The translations under genes and the position numbers were made by a program. The notes below the pieces were generated by a model, which did not search any database, was not told the DNA's origin, and saw nothing but the letters and a program-made list of their open reading frames with translations. A stretch of 32,691 nt of DNA from Bacteroidota bacterium (GTDB taxonomy: Bacteria > Bacteroidota > Bacteroidia > Flavobacteriales > Flavobacteriaceae): positions 1 through 32,691 of the forward strand of contig JAGXRT010000012.1 of NCBI GenBank assembly GCA_018335575.1, in the 5' to 3' direction. Shown piece by piece: positions 24,673 through 31,726 of this stretch (position 1 is the first letter of the stretch; the number at the start of each line of letters is the position of its first letter).

Positions 24673-24695
24673 ATTCTGATTATCAATTACTTAAA

Positions 24696-24709
24696 GCAAC
24701 TTTTGTTAC
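24696..24709. promoter_or_regulatory. Operator-like dyad GCAAC-TTTT-GTTAC (proximal)
   Basis: One mismatch from GTAAC-N4-GTTAC. Its centre is 31 bp upstream of the TATGACA-type palindrome, exactly the spacing seen upstream of psrA, which is the main reason to accept it. Confidence 0.65.
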
Positions 24710-24725
24710 ACATTTTTGTTCAAAA

Positions 24726-24741
24726 TATGACAATTGTCATA
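24726..24741. promoter_or_regulatory. Perfect 16-bp palindrome TATGACAATTGTCATA
   Basis: A perfect dyad whose centre lies 29.5 bp before the -7 box TAATTTTA, the same distance as the related site upstream of psrA. It would sit near -41 from the transcript start, the place of a class II activator of the CRP/FNR type. Confidence 0.78.
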
Positions 24742-24762
24742 CATTTCTACAGTTTCACTCCA

Positions 24763-24770
24763 TAATTTTA
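24763..24770 (+). promoter_or_regulatory. Putative promoter of the second rhodanese operon, -7 element
   Basis: TAATTTTA, one base from TAnnTTTG, 58 bp before the ATG at 24829. It aligns with TACTTTTA upstream of psrA when the palindromes are superposed. Confidence 0.6.
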
Positions 24771-24828
24771 TATATGAAAAAAATAGGGTATAAACATTTT
24801 TAAATGTACAATTCTTAAAACTTAAAAC

Positions 24829-25842
24829 ATGAAAAAATTATCTAATTTACTAATTACGTTCATCGTTGTTGCGTTAGCTGTGCTTAATAGTTTTCGGGCA
24901 AATGCACAATTATCTGATGAGTTTAAAATTTTAGTTGAATATCTAGAAGCAAATGGTAATTATATTAACACAGAGGCTCCTTCCATGATAAAAGCGACTG
25001 AAATCAATGAGAACCTTAAAAATTCTAAGTACTTAGTGATAGACATTCGTAAAGATACCGATTACGATAAAGGTCATATCAAAGGTGCTGTGAATTTGAA
25101 ATCGGAAGATTTAATAAAATACTTCGATAAAAAAATTAAACCAGAGAATTTTGAGAAAATAACTCTTGTTTGTTACTCAGGACAGTCTGCTGCTTATTAC
25201 ACCGGTATCATGCGTTTGTTAGGGTATAACAATGTGTACACCTTAAAATGGGGAATGAGCTCTTGGGGTAAAAATTTTGCTCAAAATATCTGGACCAAAA
25301 ATATTAAAAGTGATTTTGCCGATAAATTGGAAACAACGGCCAATCAAAAACCGGCAAAAGGAGCTACACCAACGCTTACTACTGGTAAAACAGATGCAAA
25401 AGAAATTCTAAAAGCAAGAGCAGAAATTGCAATTGCAACAGCTTATAGAGATTTTATCAATAAACCGGAAGATGTCATTGCAAATCCAGAAAACTACTAC
25501 ATTGTAAACTACTGGGATGAAAATCAATACAATGCCGGACACATTAAAGGATCTGTAAGGTATCAGCCTAAAAATTCATTAAACTTTACTGAAGATTTAA
25601 CCACCTTACCTACCGATAAGAAAATTATCGTTTGGTGTCATACCGGGCAAACTGCCGCTTATGTTACAGCCTATTTACACATGTTGGGTTATGATGTAGG
25701 AAACCTAGCATATGGTGCCAACGGGTTTATGAATAACACCTTAATCAAAAATGGCGAAGGATGGAATGCATGGACCGAAAAAGAAATCAACAATTTTCCA
25801 GTAGCAACCAAGGAACTTAAAGCACCGGGTTGCGGAGAATAA
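24829..25842 (+). CDS. Periplasmic tandem-domain rhodanese with C-terminal GCGE
   Basis: A 337-residue protein with a Sec signal peptide (MKKLSNLL...FRANA, cleavage near residue 26). It has two rhodanese domains. Domain 1 is about 50-150, with YLVIDIRKDTDYDKGHIKGA and the active loop VCYSGQSAAY (Cys115). Domain 2 is about 205-310, with GHIKGSVRYQP and the loop WCHTGQTAAY (Cys270). Unlike classic two-domain rhodaneses, both domains keep their Cys. The linker between them is Thr/Lys-rich. The protein ends LKAPGCGE, giving a third Cys (Cys335) near the C-terminus, recalling the EEGGC tails in the psr operon. Its role is probably to take sulfane sulfur from polysulfide or thiosulfate and hand it on. 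It is the first gene of the second operon and is followed by the lipoprotein rhodanese after 75 bp. Confidence 0.9.
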   Translation: MKKLSNLLITFIVVALAVLNSFRANAQLSDEFKILVEYLEANGNYINTEAPSMIKATEINENLKNSKYLVIDIRKDTDYDKGHIKGAVNLKSEDLIKYFDKKIKPENFEKITLVCYSGQSAAYYTGIMRLLGYNNVYTLKWGMSSWGKNFAQNIWTKNIKSDFADKLETTANQKPAKGATPTLTTGKTDAKEILKARAEIAIATAYRDFINKPEDVIANPENYYIVNYWDENQYNAGHIKGSVRYQPKNSLNFTEDLTTLPTDKKIIVWCHTGQTAAYVTAYLHMLGYDVGNLAYGANGFMNNTLIKNGEGWNAWTEKEINNFPVATKELKAPGCGE

Positions 25843-25855
25843 TTATAACCAAAAA

Positions 25856-25870
25856 CTCTTAAAATAAGAG
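25856..25870 (+). other. Small intercistronic hairpin
   Basis: CTCTT / AAGAG with loop AAAAT, between the two tandem rhodanese genes. No U-tract follows, so it is not a terminator; an RNA processing or stability role is possible but weakly supported. Confidence 0.3.
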
Positions 25871-25917
25871 CATAAACAAAAACAGAAATAATACACAACC
25901 TACTTAATTTAAAAAAA

Positions 25918-26919
25918 ATGAAAAACTTAAATTTATTATTGATTGGGCTTCTATTAATCCCAACTTTATTCTTAACTTCTTGTGATAGAGGTGAAGAACC
26001 TGTGGTTAACACAACTCCTCAATTTACACTTTTAAAAGACTACATGGTAGCTAACAACTACGATTTAGACAAAATTTTAACTTCACCGGATGGTAAATCA
26101 TTTGTAGTTGACGCACCTGCAACAGAAGCTGAAGTAGCAGCATTTTTAAACACTTATTACATTATTGATTTACGTTCTGCTACTGATTTTGCTTTAGGAA
26201 GAGTTAGTGGCGCTAAAAATGTAGCTTTTGCAAATATTTTAACTGAAGCTGCAAACGCTGGCACTAAAGATATACTAGTTGTATGTTACACTGGAAACAC
26301 TGCCACTTATGCAACTGCTTTATTGCGTTTATATGGATATCGTAATACTAGAGCTTTAAAATGGGGTATGTCTGGTTGGAACTCAAACTTTAATACATGG
26401 GCTTCTAAAATTGGAAATCCTGCAAGCGGTCACGCCAATTGGTCAAACGATGCAGCTGCAACTCCACCAGCTTACACCGAGCCATCAATTAACACTACAG
26501 GAACTGATGGAGCATCAATCCTTAAAAAACGTGTTGAAGCTGTAGTTGCTGAAGGAACTAAAGTAGCTTCAATTGCTGATGTTTTAGCTAATCCTACCAA
26601 TTACTATATCAATAACTATTTTAGTGCTACAGATTATGGTGCTTACGGACATGTAAAAGGAGCATACAGAATTCAACCTCTTACTTTAGTTGCCAATAAC
26701 CATTTAAATTTAAACTCTTCTACAACAGCTAAAATAGCAACTTATTGCTATACTGGTCAAACATCCGGAGCAATAACTGCTTGGTTAAGAGTTTTAGGTT
26801 ATGATGCTTACACTATAAATTTTGGTATGAACGGATTCTGGAATGATAATCCAGGATGGGGTACTAGTGGAAACAGATGGACAAATTCAAAATCTAAAAC
26901 ATTATCTGTAGTAAACTAA
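25918..26919 (+). CDS. Lipoprotein tandem-domain rhodanese
   Basis: A 333-residue lipoprotein: the signal ends in FLTSC (Cys22), followed by DRGEE, so it is likely placed in the outer membrane or, in Bacteroidota, possibly on the surface (an acidic residue after the Cys resembles the lipoprotein export signal). Domain 1 (about 65-160) has YYIIDLRSATDFALGRVSGA and the loop VCYTGNTATY with Cys123. Domain 2 (about 205-310) has INNYFSATDYGAYGHVKGA and the loop YCYTGQTSGA with Cys277. Both domains keep the catalytic Cys. The layout parallels the preceding gene product (ALKWGMSGWN here, TLKWGMSSWG there), so the two are paralogues with different addresses. The TYCYTG and VCYTG loops lack the Arg of the CxxGxR consensus. 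Confidence 0.9.
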   Translation: MKNLNLLLIGLLLIPTLFLTSCDRGEEPVVNTTPQFTLLKDYMVANNYDLDKILTSPDGKSFVVDAPATEAEVAAFLNTYYIIDLRSATDFALGRVSGAKNVAFANILTEAANAGTKDILVVCYTGNTATYATALLRLYGYRNTRALKWGMSGWNSNFNTWASKIGNPASGHANWSNDAAATPPAYTEPSINTTGTDGASILKKRVEAVVAEGTKVASIADVLANPTNYYINNYFSATDYGAYGHVKGAYRIQPLTLVANNHLNLNSSTTAKIATYCYTGQTSGAITAWLRVLGYDAYTINFGMNGFWNDNPGWGTSGNRWTNSKSKTLSVVN

Positions 26920-26942
26920 GAAAACCTAGATACTAAATAAAA

Positions 26943-26966
26943 AAGGGAGTTTAACAAAACTCCCTT
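26943..26966. other. Intercistronic hairpin between rhodanese and porin genes
   Basis: A perfect 10-bp stem AAGGGAGTTT / AAACTCCCTT with loop AACA, 20 bp before the porin ATG. On the plus strand no U-run follows, so it probably does not terminate; it could protect the downstream mRNA end or set different levels of porin and rhodanese. Confidence 0.6.
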
Positions 26967-26985
26967 AACATCTAAATTTAAAAAA

Positions 26986-28026
26986 ATGAAAAACAAATTA
27001 ATTTTATTAGCCATTTTCTTGTTTGTATTACAAGGAAATCAATTGTTTGCACAAGGATGTGATGGAGGTGATGAACCTACTAAAGAAAACACCGAAGCAA
27101 AATCAGAAACTCCTTCAGTAAAAGTTTTTGGGTTTGTACAATCTACTTATGATACACGTTTCTTAGATCAAACAGAAAACTCGTTTAATTTTAGAAGAGC
27201 TAGAGTTGGAGTTACAGGAGCCGTATCTGACAACGTTACATACTATGTGGTTTTAGAAACCGGGCCTATGTTAAGTGCAACCGGCAGTGCTTACTTACTT
27301 GATGCATTTATGACTTATCATCACAATGATATGGTTAAAGTTTCTGTAGGATCATTTAAACAACCTTTCGGTTTAGAAACTAACACTGCATGTAATAATC
27401 TAATGACCATTGAACGTTCTTATGTTAATGACCAACTGGTATCTCCTCAAAGAGATATGGGAGTTATGTTATTAGGAAGTAATGATAAATTTAAATATGC
27501 TGTTGCTTTAATTAACGGTAGTGGTTTAGGAATTAAAGATAACAATAAAAAGAAAGATATTAGCGGTAGAATTTCGTACAAAGCATTTGATTTCTTAACC
27601 TTAGGAGGTAGTTTCCGTTATGGTTATCCTACAAACAATGATGACGATAGAACAACTTATGGTTTAGATGCTGAAGCTAATTACAACAACTTTAAAGTAA
27701 GTGGTGAATACTTTTACGATAAAGGAGCTTTTTCAACTATAGCAAGTTCTGGTTGTGGGGCAGCACCTGCAACACTTGGTCCAAAAAGACAAGGAGCTTA
27801 TGTTATGGCTTCTTATATGACAAAGTGGAATTTACAACCTGTTGTTAAATATGAATTTTTTGATTCTTGCTTAGATTTCAAAAACAATATGACAGAAGTT
27901 GTTACAACTGGATTTAATTATAACATTAACAAATCTACAAGAGTACAAGTAAACTATCAATATAAAACAGAATCAATTGAAATAGATAATGATGCGTTGT
28001 TAATTCAGTTTCAGGTGAAGTTTTAA
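26986..28026 (+). CDS. Outer-membrane porin, phosphate-selective porin O/P-like, Cys-containing
   Basis: A 346-residue outer-membrane beta-barrel. The signal peptide ends at LFA (residue 22), leaving a mature N-terminus QGCDGGDEP. The barrel starts at about residue 46 with VKVFGFVQSTYDTRF and FNFRRARVGVTGAV, the pattern of the OprO/OprP-like family in Bacteroidota, includes KVSVGSFKQPFGLE, and ends with Phe (IQFQVKF), the usual last residue for BAM recognition. It has four Cys in the mature protein (Cys25, 136, 257 and 295), unusual for a porin. Being the last gene of the second rhodanese operon suggests it admits an anionic sulfur substrate such as thiosulfate, tetrathionate or polysulfide. 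A terminator follows. Confidence 0.85.
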   Translation: MKNKLILLAIFLFVLQGNQLFAQGCDGGDEPTKENTEAKSETPSVKVFGFVQSTYDTRFLDQTENSFNFRRARVGVTGAVSDNVTYYVVLETGPMLSATGSAYLLDAFMTYHHNDMVKVSVGSFKQPFGLETNTACNNLMTIERSYVNDQLVSPQRDMGVMLLGSNDKFKYAVALINGSGLGIKDNNKKKDISGRISYKAFDFLTLGGSFRYGYPTNNDDDRTTYGLDAEANYNNFKVSGEYFYDKGAFSTIASSGCGAAPATLGPKRQGAYVMASYMTKWNLQPVVKYEFFDSCLDFKNNMTEVVTTGFNYNINKSTRVQVNYQYKTESIEIDNDALLIQFQVKF

Positions 28027-28082
28027 TCTAATGATGGAGAAGGAGAAGTAATTAGACAATTCTTCTAATTAATGAAAAGAAG

Positions 28083-28110
28083 CCGTCTCACAACCAGAGA
28101 CGGTTTTTTT
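28083..28110 (+). terminator. Terminator ending the porin operon
   Basis: CCGTCTC (28083-28089) / GAGACGG (28097-28103) with a 7-nt loop and seven T residues. It lies 57 bp after the porin stop and before the transposase remnant. Confidence 0.9.
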
Positions 28111-28176
28111 ATATTTTTTTCTTTCATAAAACAACAATATTTTGTATGTTTGTATCTGATATACAGAAGATTAGGT

Positions 28177-29265
28177 ATGAGATTTAAACATTATAATCAG
28201 CGTCAAACCACACTGTTACCTTATTCATTTGACGATTTTATTTCTGAGAAACATCCTGTTCGAGTAGTTGATCAAGTGGTGGAGTCACTTAACATTCAAC
28301 CCTTATTAAAAGCATATAGTAAGGAAGGTAACCCGAGTTATCATCCCAAGATGTTGCTAAAAGTAATGTTGTATGCCTATATGACCAACATCTATTCCTC
28401 TCGAAAAATTGAATTAGCCATAAGAGAAAACATCAATTTTATGTGGCTCACCGGTATGGCCATAGTTGATCATAATACGATCAACCGATTCAGAAGTAAT
28501 AAACTAAAAGATAGTTTTAAAGAAATCTTCAAGCAAGTAGTTTTGTTGTTGGCTTCAGAGGGTTTTATTTCGTTGAAACAGATTTACACCGATGGCACCA
28601 AAATAGAGGCGCAAGCGGGAAGATACACTTTTGTTTGGGGCAATAGCATTAAGACAAACAAAGCTAAGATGCTGATCCAATTGGAAGATTTATGGAATTA
28701 TGCTCAAAGTATCAGCCATGATGATGACCCAAATCCAGAACCGCCCGAGTTTAAAGAAATCAGCAAAGAAGTTATTCAAAAAACCGTAGAACAAATCGAT
28801 GCTAAGTTATTGGGTAATGAAAAAGCTTCCTCAAAATCCAAAGCAAAACTTCGTTACATCAAACAAAATTTTGAAAAAAATCTTCAAAAATATGAAGAAC
28901 AAGAAGCCCTTTTGGGCGAAAGAAACTCGTATAGTAAAACCTATACAGATGCTACTTTTATGCGTATGAAGGAAGATCATATGCAAAACGGACAGCTAAA
29001 ACCAGCCTACAATGCACAAATATCTACTGAAAATCAAATCATAGTTAATTACACTTTGCATCAAAATCCAACAGATACTAAAACCTTAAAACCACATTTA
29101 GAAAACCTAAAAGAAACCTACGGAGAAGAAGTTTTTAAAGAATTAGAAGACATTACTGCTGATGCCGGTTATGGAAGTGAAGAAAACTATGATTATTTGG
29201 AAGAACAAGAGTTAACAGCATATGTGAAGTCTGGTATAACCAAAATAGAAGACATTCAGCATTAA
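28177..29265 (+). pseudogene. Truncated IS1182-family transposase
   Basis: The real start is ATG 28177 ([20 protein letters not shown]). The in-frame ATG at 28072 would put the porin terminator inside the gene. The 362 residues show the N-terminal DUF772 domain ([52 protein letters not shown]) and the DDE core with [19 protein letters not shown] and [15 protein letters not shown]. The family usually continues for another 100 or more residues with the zinc-finger-like part and the last catalytic Glu. Here, after ELTAYVK, the sequence changes to [11 protein letters not shown] and stops. I find no continuation in other frames and no matching terminal inverted repeats, so the element is broken at its right end and is not expected to move. 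Confidence 0.85.
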
Positions 29266-29357
29266 ATTACATGACAATAAAGGAATTTAATAATCAATCA
29301 AATATTTATAAAAATGTCGCTTAACTTAATCTCCTTTTTTTATTTGCATATCCAAAT

Positions 29358-29384
29358 GTGGGTTACAAACGTTCAATTACCCAC
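29358..29384. repeat. Inverted repeat GTGGGT / ACCCAC
   Basis: Perfect 6-bp arms (29358-29363 and 29379-29384) separated by 15 bp, in the non-coding junction. Function unknown. Confidence 0.55.
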
Positions 29385-29571
29385 AAAACCGGTTATGACA
29401 TATATAGATTGTTGGCAACTGGTGTTCATTTATTTCTATCTTCTTGTCAATTATTTAACTTTTATTTTTCAATCAGCACTAACCTATCAACTAAGCACGC
29501 ATTCATTTTGTTTTTTGAGCATAGGCAAACCAAAAACCGTTCTGAAAGAAGGTTACAGAGGATGAAGCGCT

Positions 29572-29623
29572 GGAAGCTCTTCCCGTAAACTTTGGTTTAG
29601 CTGAGCTTTAGACGGTTTACGGG
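29572..29623. repeat. Nested inverted repeats at the composition boundary
   Basis: GGAAG-CT-CTTCC (29572-29583) runs directly into a larger dyad CCCGTAAAC (29582-29590) / GTTTACGGG (29615-29623), a perfect 9-bp stem with a 24-nt loop. It may act as a minus-strand 3' end structure for the operon ending at 29647, though no T-run follows, or it may be a recombination-site relic. Confidence 0.65.
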
Positions 29624-29646
29624 GTGTGCTTACAACTGCAGGGTAG

Positions 29647-31026
29647 CTAAAAACTATATTTCATTTTAAATATCAACATGTTATAATCTTTCAACCCGGC
29701 AAAAAGGTTCTGACCTTTGCCGTCGAAAATTGAACACGCTAACGATATTTCGGTATTCGGGTTCGCTTTGTATGCGATTTCAGGCATATAAGCAATGGCA
29801 TAATTATCTGCAATATTGTTCCAGTCTGTAACAATAAAACCTCCTGCTATGGGTAAAACTTTTAGCTTATCGTTAAAAAAGTTTTTCTCGTAACGTAAAA
29901 AGAAATAATCATTCAACTCCTCTGCACCTCTTTCATGAATAAAGCCACGTAGATATTGCATATTAAGATAGGAGCCATCAGGGAAAAAATAATCGCCACC
30001 AACCACAAACTTTACGTATGGACTATTCTTTTCCAATAAAACAGAATCCAGCGTAACGGGCACTGGAGAAGCCGGGTAGAATGCTGATAAATCAGTGGTC
30101 ATTATAATATCGTTATCGGGAAAAAATGCGGCTGCTTCTGCCCACACTCCAACACCGGCAATACTTGTGGCCAAATCTGCTCCAATGATATGATTACGGA
30201 TAAACGAAAGTTGAGCGTGCATGCTTGTTCCGCCCGTCAAGTCTATCGGGATCAGAATATTTTTTGAGCTGTAAGGCAAACCATCGTAGCCCCAGACGTA
30301 GCTTACCGAAAAATCAACACCTTTTGCAAATCCTTTAAACCTCAGGCCTGCCGTTGAACTTTCTCCCAAATTGTATTTTGGCATCATCAGGCTATCCGAA
30401 AAACTTTTCAATACCATTCCTTGTGGCATTTCCATTGACGGATTAAGTGCATTGGCGAAAATCCCCACGGGCATGTTTGCCGGCTGAAAGAACGGAACAA
30501 AAACACCTTGCAATGAGAAATCATTGTTGATGTAATACTGCAAGTTGATGGCATCGCTACCCCTTTTTCGTCCAAAATCTAAAATGTCTTCAAGGTCGTA
30601 AGGATTCAGATTGTTTGTTGGGTTAAGCTTGTCGGCAGTTCCCCACACTATTTGCTGCCGGCCAATGGTCAGGTCTAATTTTTGGGTTAGAAAACCGTTC
30701 AATTCCACATAAGCTTCCCTGATTTCGAGATTGTAAGGGTCAACGATTCCTTTGTTATAAAGGTCGGCTGATTTAACCGAATTTGGTAACCCTATATTTC
30801 GCAACCAAACTTCGCTGTAAAATTTGGATTCAGAAAATACTTGTTTGTTGAGTTTCAGACTTATCCTATTCTCGTTCCACGCCCAGTCGTTGTTGTCTTT
30901 CAGTAAAAGTCGCTGGTCGGTAAGTAGTTCACCTGAAAGTTTCAGGTCTTTTTCGTCCTGCGCATTGATTGAGCTTGAAAATAGTGCTATTAAAGCAAAA
31001 GCAGCTATATATATTTTTGTCCTCAT
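29647..31026 (-). CDS. DUF1302-like outer-membrane beta-barrel protein
   Basis: A 459-residue exported barrel. The signal peptide ends in SSINA (about residue 22). The mature protein has many alternating beta strands and ends with KYSF, a typical barrel terminus. LDLTIGRQQIVWGTADKLNPTNN and NPYDLEDILDFGRKRG (about residues 115-155) resemble DUF1302-type porins, which often sit beside RND/MMPL lipid exporters; the family call is from memory. It is the last gene of a four-gene minus-strand operon with a patatin-like lipase, an acyltransferase and a glycosyltransferase, so an outer-membrane role in lipid or glycolipid transport is a reasonable inference. Codon use is more GC-rich than in the left part of the window. 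Confidence 0.65.
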   Translation of the reverse strand: MRTKIYIAAFALIALFSSSINAQDEKDLKLSGELLTDQRLLLKDNNDWAWNENRISLKLNKQVFSESKFYSEVWLRNIGLPNSVKSADLYNKGIVDPYNLEIREAYVELNGFLTQKLDLTIGRQQIVWGTADKLNPTNNLNPYDLEDILDFGRKRGSDAINLQYYINNDFSLQGVFVPFFQPANMPVGIFANALNPSMEMPQGMVLKSFSDSLMMPKYNLGESSTAGLRFKGFAKGVDFSVSYVWGYDGLPYSSKNILIPIDLTGGTSMHAQLSFIRNHIIGADLATSIAGVGVWAEAAAFFPDNDIIMTTDLSAFYPASPVPVTLDSVLLEKNSPYVKFVVGGDYFFPDGSYLNMQYLRGFIHERGAEELNDYFFLRYEKNFFNDKLKVLPIAGGFIVTDWNNIADNYAIAYMPEIAYKANPNTEISLACSIFDGKGQNLFAGLKDYNMLIFKMKYSF

Positions 31027-31029
31027 AGG

Positions 31030-31722
31030 TCATATTTTAATGTTTTTAATTTGATTTTTAAACACTTTACTTACTAATCCAAAATTATTGAATGTTGTAT
31101 GTGCAATTTCCCACCCCTCGTTTATGTAGCTCGCTGTCGCTTTTACTGAATTCATTTTCTGGAATTTGCTGTTATGCTTTAAAGTTTCAAGATGAATAAA
31201 CTTTAAGGTTTTTTCTAACGACAAGTAGTAAAAGTAAAGTAGGGTTTCAATTCCAAAGCGAGATTCCTTCATTTTTGAAAGTATAGGTTCCAGGTCTTTT
31301 TTGAACAAACATCTTTCCCCTGTTAGAATTTTAAAGGGGTTTACCTCCTGATTTAAAAAATTCACGGTTGTATATCCTAGCAACATATCGCATTCGTTGT
31401 TCAGTATAGGAGAAACCAGCCGGTTGATGTATCCTTCAGGTATGCTTCGTTGGTCTGCATCAATAAACAACAAAACATCAGAACCTGAATGCTCTACACC
31501 TAGCGCCATAGCATAACCTTTTCCTTTATTTTCACTCAGGTTAATAGCTGTAAAAGAAATTTCATGTTTTAATTCTTCAATAATTTCCTTTGTTTTGTCA
31601 GTGGAGCCATCGTTCACGACAACGATTTCCTTAATGATTGGAACCATTGAAACAGACCTGATCACCTCTTTTATGGTCTTTTCCTCATTATAAGCACAAA
31701 TAATTACTGTAACTTTTCTCAT
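31030..31722 (-). CDS. Glycosyltransferase family 2, polyprenol-phosphate type
   Basis: A 230-residue GT-A transferase without clear membrane helices. VTVIICAYNEEKTIKEVI (residues 4-21), EIVVVNDGSTDKTKEII, ENKGKGYAMALGVEHS and the DXD as LLFIDADQ match the DPM1/DPG-synthase type, which moves a sugar onto dolichyl or undecaprenyl phosphate. GERCLFKKDLEPIL follows in the acceptor region. Spacing of 4 bp to the acyltransferase gene and 3 bp to the outer-membrane gene indicates a tight operon. Donor and acceptor are not readable from the sequence; a lipid acceptor fits the neighbours. Confidence 0.85.
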   Translation of the reverse strand: MRKVTVIICAYNEEKTIKEVIRSVSMVPIIKEIVVVNDGSTDKTKEIIEELKHEISFTAINLSENKGKGYAMALGVEHSGSDVLLFIDADQRSIPEGYINRLVSPILNNECDMLLGYTTVNFLNQEVNPFKILTGERCLFKKDLEPILSKMKESRFGIETLLYFYYLSLEKTLKFIHLETLKHNSKFQKMNSVKATASYINEGWEIAHTTFNNFGLVSKVFKNQIKNIKI

Positions 31723-31726
31723 ACTG

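Larger units (their letters stand above)
29266..29646. other. Non-coding junction between the IS remnant and the higher-GC operon
   Basis: 381 bp without a recognised gene. Short overlapping frames (29314-29565, 29358-29588) are open, but their products resemble no known family and have no conserved motif. The first 250 bp are AT-rich; after about 29560 the sequence becomes more GC-rich and dense in inverted repeats, merging into the composition of the following operon. It is probably the scar of one or more insertions or deletions. Confidence 0.6.

Noticed and set aside
25689-26012. Minus-strand frame of 107 codons across the gap of the two rhodanese genes
   Set aside because: It is a shadow of two well-supported plus-strand genes with no motif or promoter of its own.
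28083-28103. Left inverted repeat of the IS element
   Set aside because: The dyad is self-complementary with a T-run and lies just after the porin; no matching copy was found to the right, so a terminator is the better reading.
28072-28176. N-terminal extension of the transposase from the ATG at 28072
   Set aside because: It covers the porin terminator and gives a hydrophobic stretch unlike the family; ATG 28177 begins the normal N-terminus.
29314-29588. Two overlapping short frames after the transposase
   Set aside because: They overlap in different frames, show no known motif and lie in AT-rich non-coding sequence; no convincing transposase continuation.
29561-29640. tRNA or small RNA gene in the structured junction
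   Set aside because: The inverted repeats do not form a cloverleaf and no T-loop or anticodon arm pattern is seen.
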